DNA from: Cocleimonas flava
GTDB lineage: Bacteria > Pseudomonadota > Gammaproteobacteria > Thiotrichales > Thiotrichaceae
Assembly: GCF_004339015.1 (NCBI RefSeq)
Contig: NZ_SMFQ01000004.1
Location: 496,001-560,000, forward strand
Reading direction: 5' to 3'
Length of the DNA: 64,000 nucleotides
In this document: positions 1 to 8,077 of the stretch, piece by piece
Position numbering within the stretch: position 1 is the stretch's first letter
Layout: each line of letters opens with the position of its first letter
Program-made: the position numbers and the translations under genes
Notes under the pieces: model-generated
The model's database searches: none
What the model saw: only the letters and a program-made list of their open reading frames with translations
Told to the model about the DNA's origin: nothing

Positions 1-388
1 ATTTCATGAGCCAACCCGTTCCAAAGTATTTCGGATTAAAACCGCCTTTATATTTTGAAAGCAGTCCACCTTTGTATACTTCTAAGAATAGCTCGCCACC
101 AAAGTCGTTAACAGGCATGCTGCCGTTACGGGTTGCATAACTGAAATATTCAGGCGGACGAAAACCAACAATATCCTCAGTGATATTCAATGAACCTGAT
201 ATCACAGAGCGAACGGCCCCTACTCCGAGAGGATCATCTTTGCCGGGCTTAATGATAGATATCTCCCCTGGCAAGATATCCGATTTTGACCAAGCCTCAT
301 AATCGAAGAACATATCCCAAAATTTTTGCTGGTCAACATCGGGATAGAAATACTCAATTTCGTAATAAACCTTCTTAGTATTGTCCAT
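1..388 (-). CDS. SRPBCC-family protein, C-terminus cut by window edge
   Basis: The minus strand from the ATG at 388 stays open to the window edge, giving about 129 residues with the C-terminus missing. It begins MDNTKKVYYEIEYFYPDVD and reads as a START/Bet v1-like (SRPBCC, polyketide-cyclase/dehydrase) fold: an early beta strand, a helix with FWDMFFDYEAWSKSD, then alternating strands such as GVGAVRSV and GFRPPEYFSY. Such proteins bind hydrophobic ligands, and the ligand cannot be read here. It starts 7 bases after the stop of the upstream short-chain dehydrogenase, so the two are probably co-transcribed. The family call rests on pattern resemblance only. Confidence 0.6.
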   Translation of the reverse strand, partial: MDNTKKVYYEIEYFYPDVDQQKFWDMFFDYEAWSKSDILPGEISIIKPGKDDPLGVGAVRSVISGSLNITEDIVGFRPPEYFSYATRNGSMPVNDFGGELFLEVYKGGLLSKYKGGFNPKYFGTGWLMK

Positions 389-395
389 CTTGTAG

Positions 396-1211
396 TTAGC
401 TTTTGAACGCTTGCTTTGCTAACAACTTTGAATCATATTTTTCATCACCTTCAAAATGAGGAGCATAACGGTCAAAGGCCTTGGTGAGCTCTTCTGCTGT
501 TTCCCCGAAATAATCTTTTGCCCAGGGATGAGATACAATATAGAATTCACGATTTTCAATCTGTGGCCAAATAATTTCTACAAACTCATCGGCAGGCATA
601 CCAACTTGTGTTAGCGCTTTGCTGCCTCCCAGCTCTGTTTGAACTATCCCCGGATAAATACAACTCACTTGGATATATTCAGGCATCTCTAGTCTCAATG
701 TTTCGCAGATTGCTCTGGCAGCATACTTTGATGCGGCGTAGCTTCCGACCATAGGGCTGGGAATATATAAGCCCACTTCAGAATTCACGTTCAAGATCAA
801 TGCGGGGGAACCTTGCTCAATCAAACGCTTGCCAAATGCCCAAATGCCATTCAGCATTCCAAATATGTTGACGTCAAATACCTGCTGAAAAGCTTCTTTC
901 GATGAATCGATAATTGGCTGCGGAACCCCAGAGACACCGGCATTATTGACAAGAACATCGACTTGTCCGAAATTGTTCCAGACATAATCTGCCAGTGCCT
1001 TAACATCATCTAAATCTGACACATCGCAAACCTTGTAATGGGCATCAAGCCCCTTATCTGTCATTTCTTTTACTGCTTGCTGAAGCCTGTCTTCGCGTCT
1101 GGCACAAATAATTACCTTTGCGCCTTCATGAGCAAATTTATTCGCTATTGAATTTCCGATACCTGTCGCTCCGCCAGTAACGACAACTACTTTGTTGTTG
1201 TAACTCTTCAT
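396..1211 (-). CDS. Short-chain dehydrogenase/reductase (classical SDR)
   Basis: This 271-residue protein has the layout of a classical NAD(P)(H)-dependent SDR. The cofactor glycine motif TGGATGIG is at residues 12-19, NNAG at 89-92, a Ser near 144, and the catalytic YxxxK as Tyr158/Lys162. The substrate cannot be predicted. It is followed closely by the SRPBCC gene and preceded by a second SDR on the same strand 73 bases away, so the three may form one transcription unit controlled by the divergent AraC gene. SDR plus SRPBCC suggests modification of a hydrophobic small molecule, which is inference. Confidence 0.85.
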   Translation of the reverse strand: MKSYNNKVVVVTGGATGIGNSIANKFAHEGAKVIICARREDRLQQAVKEMTDKGLDAHYKVCDVSDLDDVKALADYVWNNFGQVDVLVNNAGVSGVPQPIIDSSKEAFQQVFDVNIFGMLNGIWAFGKRLIEQGSPALILNVNSEVGLYIPSPMVGSYAASKYAARAICETLRLEMPEYIQVSCIYPGIVQTELGGSKALTQVGMPADEFVEIIWPQIENREFYIVSHPWAKDYFGETAEELTKAFDRYAPHFEGDEKYDSKLLAKQAFKS

Positions 1212-1284
1212 AACTCTTTCCTATCTATGAATGGTGAATGCACCTATTTATAAATTCTGTTTACTGTTTCTTAACTTTATCTTG

Positions 1285-2235
1285 TTAAACAGTCCACTCA
1301 AACCCGGTCTCCTTTTCCGACCGACTCCATAATTTTTCCATAACGGTTTTGTCATATGCGTAAGGCTCCAAGGTGCCTTTGCCTACTGGGCCAATCATTT
1401 CCATACGTCCAGTGGGACCATAAAGCGCCCTCTGCTCCAGACCCTTTTGAGTTGCACACATCACCTCTGGATAAGCCCCTTTCTCAGCTGTTTGAACCAT
1501 CGGTGACTTGGTCATAAGCCACCAGGCAATCCTCGTGATAATGCCGCCACTTGTACTGATCAAAGATGTTGCGGATGATCCGGGGTGACAAACATAGACT
1601 TGGACGTTTTTGTTTGTTGCTTTGACCTTGTCTTGAAGTTCGTAGGCAAACATCATTTGCGCCAACTTACTTTGACTATAAGCAGGATTGGCACTGTATT
1701 TTTTGTCCCAATTCATATCATCGAACTGGATTGTCCTCAGTCCTAGCTTGTAGCCAAGGCTAGCGACAACCACGATTCGCCCTTTAGACTCTTCAATACG
1801 ACCAAAGAGCATTCCACACAGAACAAAATGGCCATAATGATTAGTACCAAGTTGGCTTTCAAACCCATCTACGGTAAGCTTTTGTGTCGGAACTTGTGCA
1901 ATAGCAGCATTGCAGATCAGTGCATCGATTTGAGGAACCGTATTTAAGACTTCTGCTGCGGCTTCGCGCACACTCGCTAACACTGAAAGATCCATCCGAA
2001 TGAACGTCACATCAGTGCCTGCACCAAATTCCTGTTTTAATAACTCAATAGCGGCTGTCGATTTATCTGCATTGCGGTTTAACATCACAACCTTTGCACC
2101 CTTAGACAATAGAATTCTACTGGCTTCAAAACCTACACCACTATTAGCGCCCGTAATAATGTAAGTTTTACCTGCGAGAGAATCTAATTCCTCAGGGGTC
2201 CATCCCTTTTCTCCAAAATTCTTCGTAGTTTCCAT
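1285..2235 (-). CDS. SDR oxidoreductase, protochlorophyllide-reductase/retinol-dehydrogenase-like
   Basis: This 316-residue SDR has the cofactor motif TGANSGVG at residues 28-35, CNAA in place of NNAG, and the active-site stretch YSQSKLAQMMF (YxxxK). The longer N-terminus and the TGANSGVG form resemble the protochlorophyllide-reductase-like/WWOX-like branch of SDRs, which is often annotated by similarity although no chlorophyll pathway is implied. Nothing else here relates to pigment synthesis. It is the first gene of the leftward unit and diverges from the AraC regulator, with 166 bases between them. Confidence 0.8.
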   Translation of the reverse strand: METTKNFGEKGWTPEELDSLAGKTYIITGANSGVGFEASRILLSKGAKVVMLNRNADKSTAAIELLKQEFGAGTDVTFIRMDLSVLASVREAAAEVLNTVPQIDALICNAAIAQVPTQKLTVDGFESQLGTNHYGHFVLCGMLFGRIEESKGRIVVVASLGYKLGLRTIQFDDMNWDKKYSANPAYSQSKLAQMMFAYELQDKVKATNKNVQVYVCHPGSSATSLISTSGGIITRIAWWLMTKSPMVQTAEKGAYPEVMCATQKGLEQRALYGPTGRMEMIGPVGKGTLEPYAYDKTVMEKLWSRSEKETGFEWTV

Positions 2236-2401
2236 GTAAATACTCCTGTCTAAGACAGTTAAATAATTGATGAGACTAACGTCTCGATTGAGATAACTAT
2301 AACTCTCATAAATACTCTTAAATAGGCGAAATAATCTCTAAAAATTGCCTATTTGTATCATCATAATTGAAATATGTAATTTCTAGTGATACTTTCCGGT
2401 T

Positions 2402-3286
2402 ATGAGTAAACAACAAATAAAACAATTGATTGAAAACAAAATTTTCGAAGACGGTATGGTGGGAACTGGCGTTGAGGGAGTAAAACTCTTCCGAGTGACA
2501 GACTCTATTCGATGCGCGCCAGCCGTCTATGAACCGACGGTTATAGCCATCCTTAATGGAGCAAAAGAAGCGATATTAGATGGTCAGCGATATGTATATG
2601 ACAGCAATCAATACATGTGTTGTAGCATGTCGATGCCGGTTGAAGCAGGTACACCGACAGCCTCACCAGAGAATCCCCTTATAGGTGTTTATATTTCACT
2701 TGATACGAAAGTGATGACCGAACTAACGATAGAGATGGAAACTGCCCCCGGCGCTATACGAAAGCCCAACAGTGGCCCGCTCCCACAAGGTTTTGCACTT
2801 GCCCAATGGGACGACTCATTCTCAGAAGCATTATTACGCTTACTTCAATTAACAGATACTCCTGAAGATACCTCGGTACTGGGGAATGGGCGATTGCGCG
2901 AATTGTATTATGCTGTTTTAAAGGGCGACGCTGGAGATTCCGCAAGGCGCGCCTTTGGCGTGGGTAATGAAATTGCGCGATCCATTGAATATTTATCTAC
3001 CCGACTAGACGAAGCAGTGACTATTGAAGAGATGGCCTCAAAAGCAGGAATGAGTCGCGCTGTATACCATCGAAAATTCAAACAGGCGACTACCTTGTCG
3101 CCCATTCAGTTTGTTAAATCCATGAAGCTAAACAGTGCAGCAATGAAGATAGCAGGCGGAATGAATGTAAACGTTGCGGCAATGGAAGTGGGCTACACCA
3201 GCTCTTCTCAATTCAGCCGGGAATTTAAACGTTTGTATGGGGAGTCACCTAAACAATGGAGTCACCTCAAGCAATTGGCATCTTAA
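2402..3286 (+). CDS. AraC-family transcriptional regulator
   Basis: The protein has 294 residues. The N-terminal half (about 1-190) looks like the AraC_N-type sensor domain, with ILNGAKEAILDG and YDSNQYMCCSMSMPVEAG. The C-terminal 100 residues carry two helix-turn-helix units: TIEEMASKAGMSRAVYHRKFK, and the family signature NVNVAAMEVGYTSSSQFSREFKRLYG. Regulators of this subfamily often sit divergent to a short-chain dehydrogenase they control, and that arrangement is present here (SDR start at 2235). Control of the SDR-SDR-SRPBCC unit is inference from position; I did not find a clear operator. Confidence 0.88.
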   Translation: MSKQQIKQLIENKIFEDGMVGTGVEGVKLFRVTDSIRCAPAVYEPTVIAILNGAKEAILDGQRYVYDSNQYMCCSMSMPVEAGTPTASPENPLIGVYISLDTKVMTELTIEMETAPGAIRKPNSGPLPQGFALAQWDDSFSEALLRLLQLTDTPEDTSVLGNGRLRELYYAVLKGDAGDSARRAFGVGNEIARSIEYLSTRLDEAVTIEEMASKAGMSRAVYHRKFKQATTLSPIQFVKSMKLNSAAMKIAGGMNVNVAAMEVGYTSSSQFSREFKRLYGESPKQWSHLKQLAS

Positions 3287-3349
3287 AAAAGACGAAAAGC
3301 TGTTGTAAATTTAAAGTGAGAACACTCCAATCTGTTGGGTGCGAGTGCA

Positions 3350-4210
3350 TCAGATCAGCGCTAAAGCAATGCCTTGCTGTCGCTTTTCATACTCAGGCAA
3401 GACATCCATACTTGGCCATAACCCCGTTTTAAGGGCCTGATGATAGCCTTGGGTTAAATGTATTTTCAGCATTTGTTGGCGGGCTGATTCAGCATCATAC
3501 TTTAAGCGATGATGTGTAAAACGAATCTCATCATCAACAGTTTCCAATAGCGAAAACCAAACGGATTGAGTACCGTCATTCGCTGGCATGCCCAATGCAC
3601 CTGAGTTATGCCACTGCTTGTTATCAATTTTTTTTGTGAATGGTAAACCGGAATGGCCTGCAATAATGATATCAGTATCAGTATCATCACACAGTGAGAA
3701 CTCATCGATAAAGTCTTTATCTGATTGGGAAGCAAACATAAATCGACTGGTATCAGAAACCGCACCGTGAACGACTCGAACTAATTTATCTTTAACGGTA
3801 AACTGCAAATGTTCGGGTAATTGTTTAAACCAATCTCTTTGGTCTTGTGTAGTCGCCGCATCGGCAATTGGATACCAACCTCGGGATAAAATATCGCAAG
3901 TCGTGTTTTCATCAAAACCACAACCGCAATCATCCGCTTTCGTGGCGAGTGATTGCTCAACATTCCCTTGAATACAATGAACGCCCCAGTCCCTAATGAG
4001 TTCCACCGTTTCGTATGGGTTACCACAGTAGGCAACAATATCGCCAGTGCAGATACATTGATCGGGAAGGAAATTATTTTCAGAAGCCCAGTCTCGTAAC
4101 GCTTGAGTTGCTTGCAAATTAGAATAACAGCCACCAAAAATTAGCAGTGGTGCTTCTACCTTTTGTAGATCCTGGGTACGAGCTTTGCTTGTCTTCTTAA
4201 AGGCCATCAT
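3350..4210 (-). CDS. Metallophosphoesterase-like protein with altered first metal motif
   Basis: This 286-residue protein follows the calcineurin-like phosphoesterase layout: CTGDIVAYCGNP (GDxVxY motif), QGNVEQ (GNHE-like), VVHGAVSD, and IIAGHSGLP at the usual GHTH position. The first motif is unusual. Instead of SDIHGN it reads FGGCYSNLQAT, so the usual metal-binding Asp and His are absent; the last His of GHTH is also missing. From memory there is a subfamily with a GGPYSNLQA-type opening and a CGCGF...CD...LSRGWY segment, both features seen here, so this looks like a conserved variant and not a decayed gene. Activity may differ from metal-dependent phosphatases. It is a single gene with an AGGAA ribosome site about 8 bases upstream. 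Confidence 0.72.
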   Translation of the reverse strand: MMAFKKTSKARTQDLQKVEAPLLIFGGCYSNLQATQALRDWASENNFLPDQCICTGDIVAYCGNPYETVELIRDWGVHCIQGNVEQSLATKADDCGCGFDENTTCDILSRGWYPIADAATTQDQRDWFKQLPEHLQFTVKDKLVRVVHGAVSDTSRFMFASQSDKDFIDEFSLCDDTDTDIIIAGHSGLPFTKKIDNKQWHNSGALGMPANDGTQSVWFSLLETVDDEIRFTHHRLKYDAESARQQMLKIHLTQGYHQALKTGLWPSMDVLPEYEKRQQGIALALI

Positions 4211-4614
4211 CGAATAAATTCCTGATCAAAATATTGTTAGTTGATAATACTATTGAGACATACCTATGTTAACCACTGCTTTTATTTTCAGCCAATTAGC
4301 AATGATATGAACCCGACTTAAGCAATAACGATATAAATAATCAAATGGATGTAGCACAATTAAGAATAGAAAATCACACCCCCCTACTTTTGGACACTTT
4401 TTCCTGTCTAACGATCGTTTTCCATCTCCTTCAAATAAGCCGAGACACGCAGAAAGTTGACGTAGGTTTTGCAAGTTTGAGCAATTTCAGAATTGAGTTC
4501 TATTGAAGAACACCTCACGACAAGCATAGAGCAAAATTTAATAGAACCATTCGCCACAGCATTATATTATCGAAAGAAATTTTCTCCTTCAGAAGACATC
4601 ATCAGGAACAAATC
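4211..4614. other. Intergenic region between divergent genes
   Basis: This 404-base gap lies between the phosphoesterase-like gene (leftward) and the BacA-like gene (rightward). It is AT-rich and contains one copy of the dispersed C-run/T-run element (4375-4402). I see no convincing additional gene or RNA. The open frame on the minus strand here owes much of its length to the repeat and is not reported as a gene. Confidence 0.6.
4375..4402 (+). repeat. Dispersed C-run/T-run element, copy 1
   Basis: Reads ACACCCCCCTACTTTTGG then ACACTTTTT. It lies in the upstream region of two divergent genes, so it cannot be a simple terminator for either. Confidence 0.85.
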
Positions 4615-5220
4615 ATGCTTAAAGTGGCTACCTTAGGTCCTTCGGATAGTAATCATGATTTTGTTACGAAAAAATACCTCAAGACACTTGATATTAAGAA
4701 ATCCTGTATTGTGCTATTTGAAGATTTTGACAGTGCTGTAACATTATTAAAAAGTGGAGAAGTCGATTGTATTATCCAATGCGCTGCTCATCCCGATGTC
4801 AGTAAAAACATTGGGGCTAACCTCGGTGATATTTTCGTCATTGATACGTTTATTTCTGAGAGCAAACCCTTAGCGGTAGTTACACAAACTGGAATAAAAC
4901 AGCCAACATCCATAGGCTTTCACCCAGCGACTAGAGAATACGTGAACCTGGATCAGTGGACAGAGCATTTCGAGGAGCAATCTACCGTCAGGGTAGCGGA
5001 AGGACTCCTATCCGGAAAATATCATTCTGGAATTACGGCACTGGACATTGCTGATAATAATCCCGAGGAATTTCGAGTCGACTCTGTGATCGGTTCTGCA
5101 CAGGATGCGTGGATAGTCTATTCATCTCGTTCTGTTTATTCAGGAAACCTGATTACATGGCGCGATGGGCCCGGCGCATATTTATTGCGTGAAATTGCTT
5201 CAACTGAAAAGAGCGATTGA
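4615..5220 (+). CDS. Prephenate dehydratase-like domain protein (BacA-like size)
   Basis: This 201-residue protein begins MLKVATLGPSDSNHDFV, resembling the GPxGTxSxxAA opening of the prephenate-dehydratase fold, and continues with a two-lobe periplasmic-binding-like pattern: VDCIIQCAAHPDV, KPLAVVTQTG, and GLLSGKYHSGITALDIADN. There is no ACT domain, so it is not a full PheA. Its size matches the stand-alone prephenate decarboxylase BacA of bacilysin synthesis (about 204 residues), which keeps the fold but catalyses a different reaction. No other bacilysin-type genes follow, only a LysE-type exporter. Family placement is tentative and the reaction unknown. Confidence 0.5.
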   Translation: MLKVATLGPSDSNHDFVTKKYLKTLDIKKSCIVLFEDFDSAVTLLKSGEVDCIIQCAAHPDVSKNIGANLGDIFVIDTFISESKPLAVVTQTGIKQPTSIGFHPATREYVNLDQWTEHFEEQSTVRVAEGLLSGKYHSGITALDIADNNPEEFRVDSVIGSAQDAWIVYSSRSVYSGNLITWRDGPGAYLLREIASTEKSD

Positions 5221-5263
5221 AAACCTAAGATAAGAATTATCAAACACCCAAGAAATATCCAAT

Positions 5264-5292
5264 AAAAAAGTGCCCTAAAGGTGGGGGGTGGC
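5264..5292 (-). repeat. Dispersed C-run/T-run element, copy 2
   Basis: Plus strand reads AAAAAAGTGCCCTAAAGG then TGGGGGGTGGC, so the C-to-T orientation is on the minus strand. It lies between two rightward genes and is oriented against them. Confidence 0.85.
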
Positions 5293-5362
5293 TTAAAATA
5301 TAACCCTATTCTCAAGCGATCGATCTAAAGCAACTCTACAAGCACAATAAGCATTTAAAAAT

Positions 5363-5977
5363 ATGGATTCTGATGTTCTCTACAAAGTCATTTTATTCTG
5401 GCTGATTTTTTTTATTACACCCGGACCTGTGTGGGTGTCGGTGATGGAAGCGACACGAAAGCTTTCTGTGCCCGAAATTATTGCGTTTTTCTTGAAGGTG
5501 TTTTTCCCAGCCAGCCTTTTTATACAATCTACTCAGGCTATCATTTCTGTTTTCTTTATTGGATTTGTCTCTACGTTTTTCTCTCAGGTTGGTTTGTTAT
5601 TTTATATTCTGGGCGGCATGTACATCACTTACCTCGCTTACAAAACGTACAAGAGTAAACAGTCCAATACCTTATTCACTCTGGGCTTTGTCAATCTGGC
5701 AGTGATCATGTTGTTATCACCCAAAATCTGGTTATTATTTCCTTCGGGCGCGGCTATTGTTAATCAGCTGACAGGTAGCACCATCACCAATGCCTTGGTA
5801 TTTGCATCGAGCATGATGTTGGTTTTAAGCATTATGTTTGTGGTGTATGCAGCCATTGGTAAAATTGGCACGCGCTTACTCAAAGACAATTTTTCTTATC
5901 TTGCTACTGGTCTACTCTTACTGTTTGCGGTATTTTTGTTCAATGAAGCGTTTACAATAGGTTTTGCAAAAGCCTGA
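5363..5977 (+). CDS. LysE/RhtB-family amino-acid exporter
   Basis: This 204-residue, highly hydrophobic protein has about six predicted membrane segments. The opening VILFWLIFFITPGPVWVSVM carries the PGP motif typical of LysE/RhtB efflux proteins, followed by the usual ILGGMYITYLAYKTYK and a LLSPKIWLLF stretch where family members have NPK. Transporters of this family export amino acids or related small metabolites. It follows the prephenate-dehydratase-like gene on the same strand after 142 bases that contain a repeat copy, so co-transcription is uncertain. No clear Shine-Dalgarno site precedes the ATG. Confidence 0.75.
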   Translation: MDSDVLYKVILFWLIFFITPGPVWVSVMEATRKLSVPEIIAFFLKVFFPASLFIQSTQAIISVFFIGFVSTFFSQVGLLFYILGGMYITYLAYKTYKSKQSNTLFTLGFVNLAVIMLLSPKIWLLFPSGAAIVNQLTGSTITNALVFASSMMLVLSIMFVVYAAIGKIGTRLLKDNFSYLATGLLLLFAVFLFNEAFTIGFAKA

Positions 5978-6054
5978 CACAGTGAATAATTAGAAGGCAC
6001 TTAACAAAAACTAATTCTATCAAACGTACATTATTCGATTGAAAGGAGTCCGAT

Positions 6055-6438
6055 ATGAATCCATGGTTATTTCCGTGGTTAGGAATGTTTAAGGGACCAT
6101 TAAGTGGCGATGTCACTCAGGATATTTCTCCTATTACGAGTCTGCTTTCACCGCAATTCGAATTTAACTTCGCGGGAGACCGCAGCATAGAATCAGAAGT
6201 CGTGGCTGACGTTGCCAGTTACGGTAAACAGCTTGGAATTTTGTCAGAGGCATTGATTGAAATTGCTGAAGGTAAACAAGGTGATGCCCTGAAAAGATTA
6301 CAAAAGCTGACAATTGAAATAGAGGCAGTCAAGGATAGACACAAAGATAAACTTGAGCAAACTGTAAAAGCTGATCTGGATAAATTGAAAAAAGACGACC
6401 CTGAAAAACTTAAACAGCTAATTGATGAATATCGATAA
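6055..6438 (+). CDS. Hypothetical protein with charged C-terminal helix
   Basis: This is a 127-residue protein with a strong ribosome site (GAAAGGAG, 5 bases before the ATG), so I believe it is real. The N-terminus is rich in Trp, Pro and Phe (MNPWLFPWLGMFKGPLSGDV); a middle section reads SPQFEFNFAGDRSIESEVV; from about residue 85 it is a long Lys/Glu/Asp-rich helix, probably a coiled coil. There is no signal peptide or membrane segment. I do not recognise a characterised family. It stands alone, and a repeat copy follows its stop. Confidence 0.7.
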   Translation: MNPWLFPWLGMFKGPLSGDVTQDISPITSLLSPQFEFNFAGDRSIESEVVADVASYGKQLGILSEALIEIAEGKQGDALKRLQKLTIEIEAVKDRHKDKLEQTVKADLDKLKKDDPEKLKQLIDEYR

Positions 6439-6490
6439 GGCACTATGCTATATATTCACAACGTTTCCAATGTATTAGCTTAAAACGTCT

Positions 6491-6519
6491 GGCACCCCCC
6501 TACTTTAGGGCACTTTTTT
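6491..6519 (+). repeat. Dispersed C-run/T-run element, copy 3
   Basis: Reads GGCACCCCCCTACTTTAGGG then CACTTTTTT. CCCTA-CTT-TAGGG can pair as a small hairpin ahead of the T-run. It lies between convergent genes, downstream of the 127-residue protein, in an orientation compatible with termination. Confidence 0.88.
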
Positions 6520-6562
6520 CTGGAAGTGCCCTGTCTTCATCAAGAGTGTCTTTACAGGTTGA

Positions 6563-7015
6563 TCAACGTGTTTGATGCTGATGCACGGCCAGTTGTTCAA
6601 AGGCGAGAGCAACCCAGCCACTGACTAACATATCAAACCATTGTTCTACACCGCTACACGCGACGACCACATTGCCGTAAACAAAGGATCCGTAAAAAGG
6701 CAAATCACCCTCTCGTAAAGATGATGGGTGCATTGCTTGTGTTACAACGTTTGGCTGACTGTCGCGCCATGCCTGTTCCGCTTTGCTACGTGCAAATTCA
6801 TCGTAAGGATTTTCCCAAACATCAGTATTACGAATGGATTCCTGATATAAAATCGCATCGTTAAAGTCACATTCCCAGGGTTTTAACCGGGGATCCATAA
6901 TAACGATATGAAGTTCTTTTCGATTAGTCCGTTCGAACAAAGCTTCTATTGATGGTTTAACTAATTCAATAGCCTGTTGTGCGATTTCTTCATGCTTCAT
7001 ATATTTTGACCCCAT
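6563..7015 (-). CDS. Hypothetical protein
   Basis: This is a 150-residue protein without signal peptide or membrane segments. Recognisable stretches are HEEIAQQAIELVKPSIEALF, ELHIVIMDPRLKPWECDF, and a C-terminal VACSGVEQWFDMLVSGWVALAFEQLAVHQH. I do not recognise the family. A second Met five residues in (MKHEE) is an alternative start; AAAAGG lies about 10 bases before the first ATG, which favours the longer form slightly. It lies 82 bases downstream of the beta-hydroxyacid dehydrogenase gene on the same strand and could be the last gene of the TRAP cluster transcript. Confidence 0.6.
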   Translation of the reverse strand: MGSKYMKHEEIAQQAIELVKPSIEALFERTNRKELHIVIMDPRLKPWECDFNDAILYQESIRNTDVWENPYDEFARSKAEQAWRDSQPNVVTQAMHPSSLREGDLPFYGSFVYGNVVVACSGVEQWFDMLVSGWVALAFEQLAVHQHQTR

Positions 7016-7097
7016 ATTTAGTGGAACCTTTTCTTCAAAGAAAAGGTTTTAACGATGTGATTTTTTAGCCTTGTGCTTTGCTAATGTAATGTTTGAT

Positions 7098-7988
7098 TTA
7101 CTTTTCTAGTTTAAGGAAGTAATCAAAGATTTCGGGGACATTACCTTCACCTAGACCAGCATCCAGTGCCGCTTTTAAATTTGCAGAAGTGCCTTCAGCA
7201 ATGGCTGTTTTGCTTCCGAGGTCGTTAACCATTTCTACGAAATAGCCAATATCCTTATTTGCATTTGCGATTGAGAAACCCAAATCACTCACGCCATCTA
7301 CGGCATAGTTCTTACAGAACTGCATAAAAGGAGAGTTAGAAGGACCTGCCGACATAATGTCGAACAATTGCTGACCATCGATACCCGAAAGTTTCGCCAC
7401 AGCAAATGCTTGCGACATTGCACAAACAGTCGTCATGCCAAGGAAGTTATTGATTAGCTTTGTGGTATGGCCTGTACCTAACGCGCCTAGGTAGAAGACA
7501 TTCTCACCTTGCACATCCAGAACTGGCTTAACCTTTTCGAATGTTTCTTTATCACCAGCCGCCATGATATTCAGTAAACCATCTTTAGCATGAGCTGGAG
7601 TACGACCTAATGGTGCATCGATCATGCCTACCCCTTTTGCCGCAAGGTCAGCGCCTATTTTGCGTGTAGAAGCCGGAATAGATGTACCGAAATCGATCAC
7701 TACAGAACCTTCTTTTATGCCTGCCAGAATTCCGTCTTCTGCATACATCATGTTTTCTACAACATCTGAAGTTGTCAGACAAAGCATGACGATGTCGCTC
7801 GCTTCAGCTAATTCCTTCGCTGAACTTGGCGCGCTCGCATTTCCACGCGAAAGTACAGTTGCAACGGCATCTTTGTCGAGATCCATCACGTTTAATTGAA
7901 AACCATTCTTTTGAAGGCATTCAACCATATTGCCACCCATGAGGCCGAGTCCGATAAAGCCTATTGTTGGGAGTTTTGTATCTGTCAT
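7098..7988 (-). CDS. NAD(P)-dependent beta-hydroxyacid dehydrogenase (GRT-motif, YihU-like)
   Basis: This 296-residue enzyme belongs to the 3-hydroxyisobutyrate dehydrogenase superfamily. The Rossmann motif GFIGLGLMGGNM is at residues 10-21; the catalytic Lys is Lys177 in TTKLINNFLG, with Asn181. The substrate-binding segment usually reads DAPVSGG, but here it is DAPLGRTPAHA with Gly128-Arg129-Thr130. E. coli sulfolactaldehyde reductase YihU has a corresponding VGRTSANA segment, so an anionic, possibly sulfonated substrate is worth considering (inference). It sits directly downstream of the TRAP genes and probably oxidises or reduces the imported hydroxyacid or a derivative. Confidence 0.8.
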   Translation of the reverse strand: MTDTKLPTIGFIGLGLMGGNMVECLQKNGFQLNVMDLDKDAVATVLSRGNASAPSSAKELAEASDIVMLCLTTSDVVENMMYAEDGILAGIKEGSVVIDFGTSIPASTRKIGADLAAKGVGMIDAPLGRTPAHAKDGLLNIMAAGDKETFEKVKPVLDVQGENVFYLGALGTGHTTKLINNFLGMTTVCAMSQAFAVAKLSGIDGQQLFDIMSAGPSNSPFMQFCKNYAVDGVSDLGFSIANANKDIGYFVEMVNDLGSKTAIAEGTSANLKAALDAGLGEGNVPEIFDYFLKLEK

Positions 7989-8077
7989 AATTTTTGACCT
8001 GCTTGTTTAATTAGTTAGTTAATTGGTTAAATGATTGATTATTTGTGTAAATTTAAAAAGTTACTCTAATCTGGTGT

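Noticed and set aside
3350-4210. Pseudogene call for the phosphoesterase-like gene
   Set aside because: The frame is intact and the remaining motifs are coherent, including a CGCGF region that seems typical of a subfamily, so a variant enzyme is likelier than decay.
4250-4474. Minus-strand open frame of 74 codons
   Set aside because: It lies in a divergent promoter region, runs through dispersed-element copy 1 (giving KKCPKVGG), and has no ribosome site or family resemblance.
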